Origin: Telopea speciosissima
Lineage: Eukaryota; Streptophyta; Magnoliopsida; Proteales; Proteaceae
Direction: 5' to 3'
Assembly: GCF_018873765.1 (NCBI RefSeq)
Contig: NC_057918.1
Coordinates: 64,296,871 to 64,360,870 of the forward strand
DNA length: 64,000 nucleotides
The position numbers and the translations under genes are program-made. The notes beneath the pieces were generated by a model. It was given only the letters and a program-made list of their open reading frames with translations, did no database searches and was not told the origin of the DNA. Positions 21,146 through 32,892 of the stretch are shown in pieces (position 1 is the first letter of the stretch; each line of letters begins with the position of its first letter).

Positions 21146-23796
21146 ATGTGGACAAGACCAATGTAAGATACAAACAACGAAAACAAATAAAAGCTATGAC
21201 CGACCATTCTAGTGCTTTCCACTATCGACTGGAGTATGTCGATCAACTTGTGCCTGCTTATTTACTTTGTAACAACTAGGACTAGAGGAATTATAAGTTG
21301 GATTTTAACAACCATATGTAATTGGCCTACAGACTGAAAATCGTGGGTGTGGAATGTTCCAATGGGTAGAAGCGGTAAGACCTTGCTCTCCAACCCAACA
21401 GACTCCACCTACATCTGATTGTTCGGAAACCTCTACATCTGCAACTCCTTTGCCTTCATTAGATTATATTAAAAAGATATTTGAAATGAACAATTAAAGG
21501 CTCGATAAACCACACAAGGATGTTGAAAAGCGTACTTGAAGCTGCTAGCAAACTAGACTTGAAAATAGTAGAGATTAATATCACCACCTGAAATCTCTAT
21601 TCTCTCAGTTTACTGAACTTGTCACTTTCACTGTGTAATAATTACGAATGTATTTTTCAGTACAAATGCTTACCTTTTCATAATTATTTCAAGGGGAATT
21701 TTAATAGCATTTTTGTAAATTTTTGTTATGTTGTCTTGCATGACAATGACATTAGGGCATTATTTAGATTAATAATGATAATGGCATTTCTGCATATATT
21801 GATAAGTGTTAAGAAACTGTTCCAGAACAGGTTTCCCCAAACGCCCTTACTGTTCTTTTTCTGTCCCGAAAACAGTTCTGGAACATGTTTGCCAAACACC
21901 CACCAAACACAGTTTCAGAACTAAAACGGAATAAGAAGGTTTTGCCAAAGAACAACCTTCCTAGAATAGAAATGTTACCAAACACAACCTTAGTAGTCCT
22001 AATTCAAGCAGGATGGAAGGTCAAACTTTCAAATACTAATAGCTCTAACAATCTGATATCTAAGGCTACGTTTGGTAAATGTCTGAACAACATTCAGAGT
22101 TGTTTTTTCGTTCTTTAAGAACAAAAAAACATGAATTTCTGTTTGGTTTGACGGTTCATATTTTTGTTCTTTTAGAACGAACCGAAGGAATATTTGATGT
22201 AAAGAACAAGAACGAAATTTATCGCGCGATTCACAATCAAAACCCGTGAGCAACTGGGCTTGAAGACAAACTCGCGAAAGATCTGGGGAAGAGAAGGGAA
22301 GAGAAGTAGCAAGCGAAGAACTTCCAGGTCGATCTCATCTCTCTCTCACTCTCTATCCCTCTCTCTCGCTTCCTCTCACTGTCTCTCTGCCTCTCTCTCT
22401 CTCTCTCTCTCTCTCGTTGTTGGGATGAAGATCTGACTAGATCTGTATCGATTTTTCTCCTTTGTGTCTCAGGAATTGGAGCAACATCCCTAACATTTGA
22501 AGGTTTCTGCTGAGCTCCGCACAACCCTATGCTACATCAGTGGTCCTCTCAAGGACGACCCCCTCTGCAACTGAACTTGACAACAACGAAGGTAACTTTG
22601 TCTCTCTCTTTCTCTCCCTCACTCTCTCTCAAGCAGAATCTCTAAACCCTGAGATTTCAGGGAGTTTAGGGTTTATTCCATGGAAAAGAAAATTGATTTC
22701 CAAAACCGTTTTTTTTTTTTTTTGCTTTCTTTTTGCTGGGCTGAAGCTAATGTCTATACTCCACGGTCGTTGGATTTCTTTGGATTTCTGGATTTCCACA
22801 CCAATATTTGGTGTTATAGAAAATCAATTCCAGACTTTGTGGTTGGGGAAAAAAATAGAATAAGGGAGAGGATGTATCCTACTTCAACCAATTCTCTGTG
22901 TTGGTAACGGAAGGTAGAACCCTAAAGACCCAAATCCATTTCTTTCTCTGTTCTGTTTGTTTTTATGAGTAGTTCAGGTCAAGTTAGAATTAGAATTTAG
23001 GGAGACTTATCTTTTAAGATTGCTATATGCCTTTTTTCCCCATGGTTAATGAAGTTGGATTGCTTTTACTTTCTTTGAATGGGCTAACATTGTGTGAGAA
23101 AACTTAGGAGAATCTATGTAAGAACTATTTTCTATTCCTGTCCTTGCTTCTGTGTCTATTGTGTTTAATTTTTTTTACTTCGTCTCTTCCTGTTTATTGT
23201 GTTGATGTTATTCTTGTTATCAATTAGAAAATGACTGAAGACAAAATCTTTCACCTACTGATTCATCTCTGGAAAACCAGTCTCCTATAAAGAGTCATTT
23301 TCTCAAATTTAAGAACATCCATTCTTGGTCCAATTGACCCAGTCAAGACAGGGTTTCTTGTCTTGTCTCTTTCTTTTATGGTTAAAATGATATTAGGTAG
23401 CAGGTTATATTGTGTTTCTTTCTTTTTGCATTAGTTGTGCCCTTTGCTTATAGTGAGGGACTAAGGCAGTGTATTTTATACAGAGATCACTTGGGCAAGT
23501 TTGGTCTCTATCAGCTATTTTTGTACAGTTAAACTTGGCTCTCCCATCCTACAAGAGTGGAGTACTTTCAATATATGGTGATGGATTCACTTGACAAGGA
23601 GCAATTAAGACAGATATTGCTTAATTGGTAAATATGATGTTTCCAAATTATAATGAGATGGGAATGAATGAACTTAGAATGACCACGTATCAGGTTCTTC
23701 AGTACATGCATGCCGGCCATTCTTAGGCTTCTGATGAATTGAGATTTTCCCCTTAAGACCATAATCACCACTTTCTTAATTTCTCTTTTTGCAAGT

Positions 23797-23971
23797 TGAA
23801 GATGACAAGGGAAGAGTCCATTTTGGCAAAGTCTGTGAAGTCCTGAACTTTGAGGGCGATATGATCGACTATGACAATGTGGAGCCCTTTTGAACTACCA
23901 ACTGAGCTGCATGTGAGAGTTTACTTGGGAGGGACAAGTGGAATAGACCTTCCATTCAAAGAAGTTAGCTA
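23797..23971 (+). pseudogene. Relic exon of an unrecognised gene inside the Harbinger-type element
   Basis: After a pyrimidine-rich tract and an AG, the frame reads GRVHFGKVCEVLNFEGDMID and YDNVEPF to a stop, then continues one base later as ELPTELHVRVYLGGTSGID and LPFKEVS. The non-random protein character and the single frameshift in a T-run suggest a decayed exon. I cannot assign a family. Confidence 0.4.
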
Positions 23972-24211
23972 GTAGTGACACCTCAATGGCTTACCTTCTC
24001 TCTTGACAGATGAGGAGATGATTTTCTTTCCTCTTCTCTTCATTCCACCTAATTGGGTTTTTAATCTTATTTTTGTGGAGTGCAACAATGTGGGAGATAT
24101 TGATCTCTCTAGCTTCACACAAATTCCAAGACTTTCCAACCTTTTTGTATAGAGAAGAGAAGGGATGATACAATCCAAATTTTAAGTTGAACAAAAACTT
24201 CTTGTTTCTGA

Positions 24212-24345
24212 ATAATGATCATGATTCATGACTCATGACATATTATGTGGACTGTAAATTATGATATCTCTCTAGCTTAATTTTTCTTCTTGTTTTAGCT
24301 CCTATTATGTGGACTGTAAATTATGATCATGATTCATGACTCAAG
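24212..24345 (+). repeat. Short interleaved direct repeats
   Basis: ATTATGTGGACTGTAAATTA occurs at about 24241 and 24304, and ATGATCATGATTCATGACTC at about 24215 and 24325. The order suggests a local duplication with rearrangement. Confidence 0.7.
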
Positions 24346-25170
24346 AGATATTTGGAAGTTCTCACTTACTAGTGGGTTTCCTTTCTTTTTCCTTAAATTA
24401 GGGTAAAAGTTTGGTGCTCGTACTCTGCAGTTTTAGTTAGTTACAACATCAAGTTCATTACTTTTTATTTGATGATGGTAGTGTGTCAACTCAATAAGTC
24501 CCTACTCCTCCTTTCCATAGATTTTGGTCTACTTTTTTGTCGTGATTTAGAAACAATGAGTCCCTACAGGTATCACACAGATGGAGTTCATTCCATCTGC
24601 TTCCATTCAGTAGCTAGTTTTCTAGTTTAGTCTACCCTTAATTGCTTTATTTACTCCTTTACAACCTTACTATTAAGGCAGCATTTTTATAGTTTTGGGA
24701 TGGAGGTAAGCAGGATGAAATTAATGGGTCTATGTAAGATGAGACTTTGGAAATGACCTGTGTCAACTGGTTGATCTTTGGATGATTACAATTACACAGG
24801 GATTTGGGCTTTGAAAGGAGATGCTGTCCAATTAGAGTTTTGGCTTCTCCTTAGTTTTTGGTTTTATAAACAATGCAGAATACAGAGTTGGAGTTCAGTC
24901 TTGTGTGCCTTTAGTTATGCTGTTGAAGTATGAATATGAACAAGATATTAGGTTCAGTTCCATTTGGGTGCAGATATACTGGCCTTGAATGGCGCTCTTG
25001 ATTTGATTTGAGATAAATTACATCAGGGTGATAGTTATTGGTTCATGAGTGAACAGTATTGACATTGGTGACTTACTTTTAACACAGTAAATTAATTATT
25101 TTTTTGGTAAAACACGGTAAATTAATTAAGAATACTTTATCCTGTGTCCCCTAATCAATGAAAGCTTGAT

Positions 25171-25251
25171 GGGTCTTTCGCTCAAATTGGTAGAGCACTT
25201 GGAACATGAGCATGTTCTAAGGGGATGGTGGTTCGAATCCACCAAGGCCCA
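25171..25251 (+). tRNA. tRNA-like sequence with an enlarged anticodon loop
   Basis: Acceptor arms GGGTCTT and AAGGCCC pair over 7 bp (one T-G). The D arm is GCTCAAATTGGTAGAGC and the T arm is GGTGGTTCGAATCCACC with a consensus B box. A T5 run follows at about 25253. The anticodon stem CTTGG/CTAAG closes a 14-nt loop instead of 7, and the loop is itself self-complementary (AACATG-AG-CATGTT). Position 33 would be A rather than T, so no standard anticodon is secure (CAT is the nearest candidate). It is probably a tRNA pseudogene or tRNA-derived repeat with an intact Pol III promoter. It lies inside the 22064-25639 element. Confidence 0.45.
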
Positions 25252-25642
25252 ATTTTTATTCAACTATTCATAACATAGTCAGTTATGACACTAATCTACA
25301 CAAGAACCCAATTTTAATGGCATTTTTTAAATTTAGCATTTAATAATTACTTTAGTTATGTTAATGAGATATTTTAATTTTATGCTAAAATTGGTAAGAG
25401 TTAAAAGGGTTTTACAAGTATTTTTTGGTGTAATTTAAAAGGAAATGGCAGTATTGTAATTAATATCAACTAGAGAAGAACAAGTTTTACCAAATACCAT
25501 TTTCGTTCTGAACGGTTTTCTGAGACCATTACCAAACGGTCATTTTTGATTTTAGAATGCCGTTCCAGACCAGAAACGCCAAAGAAAGTTTCTAATCAAG
25601 AACAGGCGATCTTTGTTCAGACATTTACCAAACGTAGCCTAA

Positions 25643-26148
25643 GACTCGACTTTAAATTTAAGAAATTCTGATAATGCAGCAGCCAATAGAAAAGGAGTTA
25701 AGAAACCGCACAAAGTGGGCTATGACAGAGCTAGAGCTTTCCTGTCAATAACAGCAACAGCAATTCAGTAGCTTTTAGTTTCCGTTTTCCATAATTCTAT
25801 GTTCTGCTAGTGCTTAATTAGGCTTATAAATTTTTTAATACTGTGTGAGTTTAAATTAATTCCAAAAAGCTCTTGACTAAAAGAAACCCTGCAGGAAAGT
25901 GTACTGACCTAAAAACATATTCTCTTTATCTGATCTGGAACAATGTAACAAAATAAATAAAAATGGATCAAACACATTAAGAAGAAAGAGAAGTTACAAA
26001 AGCATAAAGACGCAAGCACATTACAGAAAGGGGAAGAAAAAGAAATGAGATGACTATCCTCCAAACACCAAATCCTTCATTAAGTACGAGTATAACATGT
26101 GCAAAGTAATGATCTTGATAAATACATCACGTGCAGTCTGGTGCTACT
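25643..26148. other. Downstream flank of the F-box gene
   Basis: This AT-rich non-coding DNA is 3' of the minus-strand F-box gene. It should include that gene's 3' UTR next to 26148. No separate gene seen. Confidence 0.5.
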
Positions 26149-29100
26149 TCAAAACCTCTTTCTTCTCGCTCTTAAATTACTAGGGATAATAGACACTGAA
26201 TCTACACAGAGCCCACCTTTGGAATGTGTACAATCAATCTGTTTCATGGAAAATCTTACTTCTGTTGCATCTTCTGAATCACTGACTGTGAACTCACCTA
26301 CCTTGTACTCTATCCAGCATCCACGTTTGTGGTTGCTATTTGCATCATCCTTTTCAGATTCATCATCCAAACAGCATTCGCATGCTGCTCGCTGACCATC
26401 TGAAGTAGACAGTTCAAATCGTACAGGTTTTATATCCCAACCATGAGTGTGCTCAAAACTACATGCACGTCGACCCAATCGTTTGAAAAATCTTCCAAGA
26501 TGAAGTCTGAATGACAGAGTGTACATACCGGCGGGGAAAGGAAACTTGACCAACCCATCTAGTTCAAACCACCATATTTGCTGCAAAAAGGCCACTACAT
26601 GGAACCTGCAAATGAAGTAGCAATACTACACTCACTCAGTCATGTAACTAAGTCTCATGGAATCCACTATAACATAGAAGGAAAAACATAATATAATTTG
26701 TTGGTCATTAAATTCATTGAAGTGCACAAGAGCATAAAAAAAGTAAACATCAGTTCGACGATTACTCAATAATCACTGTTTCATAGGTAAGTAAAAAAGA
26801 GTGCCTTCTTTCAAATATTCACTAGATGTGCATGGAATGTGGGCAGTTGGCCAACCACTTGTCATCCTTTGCACCTTTTTGCATCGATATGTCCTACTTC
26901 ACTCTATTTGGCTTTCCCCCACCCTAAGGGAGGCAATTTTATGTGGAAGTAGATTTTTGCTCCTTTTCCAGAAAAAAAGGAACTTATGGAAAGAAAGACT
27001 TAATCAAGAAAATTCTTTGGTTTCTGTGGGGTAATTCAAAGACGTCTACCAGTCTAGGTAAAACCATTAAGGTGGTCTATGGGGCTACTAGGTTAAATCT
27101 TCTCAAAGTATATCCAATTGATTGTGTAGTCAGGCCAGGGCTAAGACCACAAACTCATCTTTCATGTGTGATCTAATTCGAGCCCATGCTTCCCCCAATC
27201 TAACCAGAAAAAAGGGTTTGGCATTTGGAACCTAACGGTTCCTTTCCCGCTAAACATTTATCTAAAGTCTTGTACTCCATGAAGAGAACTCTTCCAGACC
27301 ATCTGCAAGCCCATTGCTCTAGTCAAAATCAACGAGGAGATGCAACAACAGAAAGTAGAAAGATGGAATCTCTCTATGCATATTTGCCAGATGTACATGG
27401 CAAGTGTAGAGCCAGTGAGATCTCTAGTTAAACCATAGGCTCAAACCATCCAGAGGAATACTTCTTCCCCTCCAAAATCACCTAGAATTACATTGCCCCT
27501 CCCCAAGTACAAGCATTTTGCTGACACGAGGTCTATCACAAAAAATTACCACAGGGGAGATGCAGCAGCAAAGGTGGAAGTATAGTGACTAGACATGCTT
27601 TTGCCTGGTAGCATGAATGATTGAGGAAATGACCAACCACTTCTTTCACCCATCAATATGGAATCTTCATTTCTATATCTTTACTCCACCTCCCCGCCCC
27701 CCCCCCCCCCAACCTCTCTCCTTTTTCTTCTGTCCAGTAAAGTGTTAGTAGAGAATGTGAAGACGGTTTTTATAAGGAGATTTTGCCCCCTTTGCTGAAC
27801 AGGAAGTTCCTGTGGGAGCTTATTCAGCGATCTGTTCTTTTGGACTGTATGGGAGGAAATGAGAGGAAAGATGGTCAAAGACATCTAAAGATCTAGAAGA
27901 GGCATCATGGACAAAATCACTATCAAAGTGTCCATTTGGTTGCTCTAACGTTTAAAGTTGGGACTGAAACACAAACTCTATCCTTCTAATGTCCTGCCCA
28001 ATTCTAGCTCATGGTCCCCAAAGCAAGAAACACTGAAGCTTAAGTGGTTCTTCTCATGGCTCTCCAGGCCAATCATGGATAGGGTAGGTACATACTATGT
28101 ATTCAAGAAAAAAAAGCATTCATGTAACCAAACCTGATGATACAAAGCTTGGTTTCGAGAAACAAAATCAAGAGAATATAATAAATCCCTCAGAAAGAGA
28201 TGGCACAATTAATCGATAGGATAAGTTCCAACGTGACAGGTCGCTCACAGTCCTACCTTAGCTAGCTCATTGGCAAGAAGATTTCAACTTCATTTTGTCA
28301 TGGTGCTTTCTTCGGTATTATTTTTGCCTTTCTTCCATCTAAGGGCCTCAATGTCCCCTCAATATTATCTTTTCTTTTTCATCCAATAAAAGATCCATCA
28401 TAAGCAATCAAGACAACAATGGACACAACACACACATAAGACAGACAGTCAAATGATCTACAAATGTCAGCTTCTCCCCTACTAAGGGTATGTTTGGATT
28501 AGCTCCAACTTAGAATCGGGAGCCAGTCCAAAATGTAGTACATTTGGGCTGCTCCTCAACCACTCATTCTTGGAGCTTCAGGGGCTAGAATCCAGAAGTT
28601 GGATGTTGACGGGAGCCAAACATGTGCTAAGATATACATCTGGAAATTGTTCACAAAGTTTTCCTGCATTTGTGAATTAGCACAAATGCAAGAAACCAGG
28701 AGACAACAGTTCATATAAATCATATATTATTGTTAATTGCACTGTAACCATTATGGACTTGGCTCAACAGATCAGTTATAAACATCATTAACTTCCTAAG
28801 GATGAATTGTATAAGTGCATTGATGACTTTTCTTGTACCTATATAGCTCCTAAACAGGTACCCTTTGGGCATTGGAATAATTTCAGACATCATCCATTAA
28901 CATTAGCTCTAACCCAAATGGCAGCACCCATCCATTTCATTCTTTACCACTTATGCAGTAAATTAAAGTTTTCCATAACATAATTCTCTTCTACCTAGAA
29001 GTAATGAACCTTGAATAGCCTAATTTTCCCCCAACATTGTTCACTTCTATCACTGTGTGGACCAATTTTCTAGAAATGCTTAGTTGCTGTTGTTATACTA

Positions 29101-31701
29101 CAATTGTTATAATTTTTTTTTTTATCTTGATAGCCATCAGAAGCATCAGACACCTTCCCAGAAAATTTCCCTTACTTTCACATCTTACCATAAGAAGTCA
29201 CATGGACTCACTAATTCTTGCTAATGGTGCTATAATTCATGAAACTCTACAACATTATTCGATCTGTCATTAAAAAAAAAGAACACTTTGATCTTCCTAA
29301 TTTGAGAAGAACATCCTGCTGTTTATTCACTTCTCTATTAAAAACCTATGCTTGCAATGCTCATTCATCACACCTTAAGGATTTTGCCTAATCTTTTAGA
29401 CAATTGGAAGACCTCACTTCATGCCTTTAGCATTTGGAGACGCAGATCTAAGGGCTCCTTCAGGAAGACCAACGAAGCAGCAATCAAAAGTCTCAACTAC
29501 ACCTCTGCCCCCCTCCCGCCCCCCAAAAAAAATGAAAAAGAAAAAGAACCAAGAGGTAATCAACCAACTCATGATCCACTTCAGAGAGAAACCACATAAT
29601 TGTAAGTTGCATATTCCCATCAATCACTGGCGCCCCACGAGGATTATCCAAGACAGTCATCCAAAGGAAGAAATATAAATCCCTTGCACTGAGATGTCCT
29701 GCAAACTTTCTAGTTTCTAGCTGAAATTTTTTGGAGGTGGCTTAAATCTAAACTTGACTAGCCAATTCACCTAAATCCACCTTATTTCTTTTATCTTTGT
29801 TCATGTTTACTTGGCTAATACCAGAACGACCTTAATCCACCTTTACATTCCATATAAGAAAAACAAGTTTTACGCCAACCAACCTCTCCTTGGTTGATCA
29901 TCACCTCCAGACTATCCCCTTCATCGCTTGTACTTCATACCAAGTCACCAGGGCAGGTATTGCACACCCCCTCATTTTTTTCTCTAAATCTACAACTTTC
30001 ACTGATGGCTTGATCCATCTTAACACACAAAAACCAGGAGGGAGGGGACCAACCTGCGTTATTTGTCCAACAGCATCCTTCCATTATACCCAAATGCTAT
30101 CTATCCTTGCATAAACTTTTTGCTACTATCAGTAGCGTCCCAAAGTGGGCATCTACACCAATAGACTTGAGAAAGAGTTCTGAATAGATGAATTATAGAC
30201 CTTTCATATGCTTAAATGGCCTGTGTCTATCCAAGAGGATTGTTTTAATCAACTAACAAGAGAAGATTTGCAAAGTTACTCAACCGATTAACCGTTGTAA
30301 GCTCCACAAGCTTCAACTTCCGAAATCATTAGGAGCGCCAACATTATAGTGGCCAATATGCAGTTCCAAAGGTAATAAGGCTAAAAAAGGTTAAAAAGTA
30401 TAAACCAGCTCCGTCCCTTCCATGTGATCACAATGGAGAAGAAAATAATCTATTTTCCTTGCAGGGAATGCAATAATCTTCATAAACTAACTCAATCAAG
30501 CAAAATATTCTACATAAAGGCATTAACACCACCATGATTTGCTTAACCATTTCCCTCAATTCTCAGCAGACTGCCAATATCAGGTAACAAATGACTATTA
30601 TAGTACATAATGAGAAAGGCTACCCCGTTTAGTATGACCTCGAATAGAGCTGATTGGAGGGCAAGATCCATGCAGCCGACTCATTTAATTGGGAATAAGT
30701 GTCTGAGTTGTTGTTGTAATGAGAAAGACAAACCCAATTTGAGAAGTCAATAGTTGCACCATAAAAAAGACATGAGAAATGCTAGCCATACATCTCTTTC
30801 AGGGTAATCGGGGCTACAGACTACGACTGTTCTACTGAAAGGCGTGTGGGGCTTGTCCTCTTTTTTTGTGCGGGGCTATTACTCTTCGAGAACCATTTAG
30901 AAGGAAAAATTATGAACACTCAACAAGTAAAGCCAAACAGAAGAAATCATGTATTAGCAACACAACATTCAAACTACAAACTGTTGAATAAAATTCTACC
31001 CAAAAAACAAACTGTTGAATAAAGTGGAGTAAGGACCAAATCTAATAAATTTTCTCTGAAAAGACAGAAAGCCTGAACATACATACCCCACTACAGGAAA
31101 TTCCACAACACGTTAAAATGCCGTCCACAAGTAAAATAAAGTTCATTAATACCGAATTTATGGTCATAAACAAACCTAGATTCTTCAGTAGGAATCCAAT
31201 TCCAGTATCTCCGATCTTCAATCCCAGTTATTGACAGGGCTTTCGCCGAGATCGACATACAAACACCCCCAGTAACCCTATCTACCCAAACCTCCTGCAC
31301 AACAACCGATACCGAAAATTCAACAATCAAACCCTAAGATGGATTCAAAAAGGTATTAGAATTGAAGAAAGAAAAGAAAAGGGCTTTACCTTGTTGCCAT
31401 CATCGAAAGGGATTGGACGAGAGAGGAGGGAAAAAATATCTTTCTTAGATAGATTCTGGTGTCGTTTAAAGGGTAACAAATCGAGGAGGTTCTGATAATT
31501 AGGAGGCAATTTGGATTCCCAAACGGCGTCAGAAGAAGCAGCACCGCGAAAGGCCCGGTTTAGGCGTGCGAGATTGCATATCTCAGGGGGTGTCAAGTAC
31601 ATGAAAACACAGGCCACACAACTCTCTGGTATATCTCCTAGCCCCGGACCATTGCCGGAACCATTTGCCCCTTCCGTCAAGTTTGAGAGCGTCGCCCCCA
31701 T
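26149..31701 (-). CDS. PP2A15: F-box protein, PP2-A family (three exons, 295 aa)
   Basis: F-box PP2-A proteins are adaptors of SCF ubiquitin ligases with a C-terminal lectin-like phloem-protein-2 domain that recognises targets, possibly glycans. Exons on the minus strand: 31701-31390, 31294-31176, 26605-26149. They join in frame (312 + 119 + 457 bases = 295 codons and a stop), the usual family length. The F-box is at residues about 23-70 (LGDIPESCVACVFMYLTPPE, ICNLARLNRAFR, VWESKLPPNY). Exon 2 gives EVWVDRVTGGVCMSISAKAL and GIEDRRYWNWIPTEESR. Exon 3 gives the PP2 domain (QQIWWFELDG, LGRRACSFEHTHGWDIKPV, MKQIDCTHSKGGLCVDSV). The start follows from MGATLSNL, which resembles the family N-terminus. 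The second intron is 4.57 kb and hosts a MITE and an RTE tail. The family is sure; the A15-like subgroup is from memory of the Arabidopsis paralogues. Confidence 0.92.
28486..28627. mobile_element. Tourist-like MITE (142 bp)
   Basis: The left end GGGTATGTTTGG and the right end CCAAACATGTGC are inverted. TAA lies on both sides (28483-28485 and 28628-28630), as for Harbinger-derived MITEs. It is internally non-coding. Confidence 0.7.
30619..30717 (+). mobile_element. 5'-truncated RTE LINE or SINE tail with target duplication
   Basis: The segment GCTACCCCGTTTAGTATGAC leads to GCAGCCGACTCATTTAATTG and a (TTG)n end. An exact 10-bp duplication AATGAGAAAG flanks it (30609-30618 and 30718-30727), showing a real target-primed insertion. 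Confidence 0.8.
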
Positions 31702-32490
31702 TTTGTCCCGTCTCTATGTATCTCTCTCGCTCCTTCACCCCTCTCTCTGTCCGCCTACTCTCACCTCACCTTCATCTCCATCACTTTGCTGCAAAAACTG
31801 AACTCTAGCTGCTGCTGCCGGTGGTGGTGGTGGTAGTGGCGGTGACGGTGGCGGAATGGTGAATCAACGGTGGTGATTGGTAGTGTAACAAGAAAAGAAC
31901 AGTTTGTTCGCTGAGAAAACAGAAAAGCCAGTCGGTAACGAGAATGGACGAGAGGACTTTAGAGAAGAAGAAGATAGTGCGATTATTCGATTTTGCTTTC
32001 CTCCTTCCACTGAAGAAAAGGACCGAAGAAATGTAGACTAGGCCGGCCCAAACCTCGCCCCTATTACTAGATTGTGACACGTGTCTGTAAATAAGAGCAT
32101 AGGGAACCAATTAATGCGTAGGGCCCATCTGACAGATTGGACGGTAAAAGAAAACTCTTACTCCAGTCGGAAAAGTTAAACGTCAGTCCGTCGGCCCAGC
32201 CCAGCCTACTACTGATGATTTTTTTAATATTTATTAGATTTCTTAACTGGGACCCACTTATCAGTAGGCATTGATCCCGTACACCGGTTTTACAACCTGG
32301 TCCGCTGGGACCAGCATTTACTATAAATATCTGGATTCTATGAATACGAATTAATGACCGTCCAACCCACTGGGGCCCAGTTCTCTTTTCTTACAATTAA
32401 TGATTCGAACAACTGGACAACTGGACAACTGGACAACCTTTTTGTTGTTTTGTTTTTGGGTGAGAACTGGACAAGCCATTGGTCCCGTGT
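31702..32490 (-). promoter_or_regulatory. 5' UTR and probable promoter region of the F-box gene
   Basis: Upstream of the minus-strand ATG, the template is rich in CT/GA tracts and a GGT/GGC triplet stretch (about 31818-31855 on the + strand), common in plant leaders. I could not place a TATA box or start site. A small hAT-like fragment beginning CAGGGGTGCAAGTGTAAG lies at about 32491. Confidence 0.4.
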
Positions 32491-32595
32491 ATGGCACAAG
32501 AGCAGGGGTGCAAGTGTAAGAGAGCCCGGCTGGGCCCGGTCCCAGTGCCTAGCTTAGCCTAAATCCGGCTTTCTTAGGCTCAGGATGAGTTGGGA
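32491..32595 (+). mobile_element. Possible hAT-type MITE end, GC-rich fragment
   Basis: CAGGGGTGCAAGTG resembles a hAT terminus, followed by GGCTGGGCCCGGT-type sequence like the hAT elements at 38601 and 43665. No opposite end or duplication was found. Confidence 0.3.
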
Positions 32596-32892
32596 TTCAC
32601 TTTTTTCTTTTTTAATCTTTTTCAATTATTATATCAAATAAAAAACCATTTTTTATTTAAATACTTATATATTCAATGGGTAAGATATCGTTGCTTGATC
32701 TTGTGGCCCCGCATATGGATGTAGGCTTCATGCAATCGAATCAAACAGCCTTCTTTTTCCAAAATTGAATATATTATTAAATCAACTATGTATATTAAAT
32801 ATAAATTATAATATATATACAGAGACCAATGAGAGAGTACAGAGACATCAATATAGATGAGATATTTTATTTAAGAAAGGGAGTGAATTTCA

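Larger units (their letters stand above)
12511..21989 (+). mobile_element. PIF/Harbinger DNA transposon with nested insertions
   Basis: The left terminus GGCTGCGTTTGGTAA at 12511 and the right terminus TTACCAAACACAACC ending at 21989 are inverted repeats with two mismatches over 15 bases. Both are flanked by TTA (12508-12510 and 21990-21992), the 3-bp target site typical of PIF/Harbinger. Between them lie a Myb/SANT-like frame and a DDE transposase relic of the same superfamily. A 2675-bp solo LTR and a copia element occupy more than half of the interval, leaving roughly 3.4 kb of Harbinger DNA. All coding parts are broken. The pairing of such distant ends rests on the terminal match, the TTA duplication and the right-family genes between them. 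Confidence 0.7.
22064..25639. mobile_element. Non-autonomous Harbinger-type element with perfect 27-bp TIRs
   Basis: The left end (22064-22090, GGCTACGTTTGGTAAATGTC then TGAACAA) is repeated exactly in inverted orientation at 25613-25639. Both are flanked by TAA (22061-22063 and 25640-25642), as for PIF/Harbinger. No transposase frame is inside. The cargo includes a (CT)n leader (22391-22415), a splice-donor-like ACGAAG/GTAACT near 22590, a relic exon near 23797, repeated short blocks around 24212-24345, and a tRNA-like sequence at 25171. The terminus shares GGCT(A/G)CGTTTGGTAAAT with the element ending 75 bases to the left, so the same transposase family could have moved both. Confidence 0.8.
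26606..31175 (-). other. Second intron of the F-box gene
   Basis: No exon or independent gene was found on either strand. Identifiable contents are a Tourist-like MITE (28486-28627), an RTE/SINE tail (30619-30717), a C-run (27701-27711 area) and scattered low-complexity stretches. Boundary dinucleotides are GT (complement at 31175-31174) and AG (complement at 26607-26606). Confidence 0.7.

Noticed and set aside
22237..22524. Minus-strand Arg/Glu-rich ORF
   Set aside because: It is the reverse reading of a CT microsatellite; the repeated RERERE pattern is low complexity and not a protein.
28486..28627. MicroRNA precursor
   Set aside because: Inverted similarity is limited to the termini and the TAA duplication fits a MITE better.
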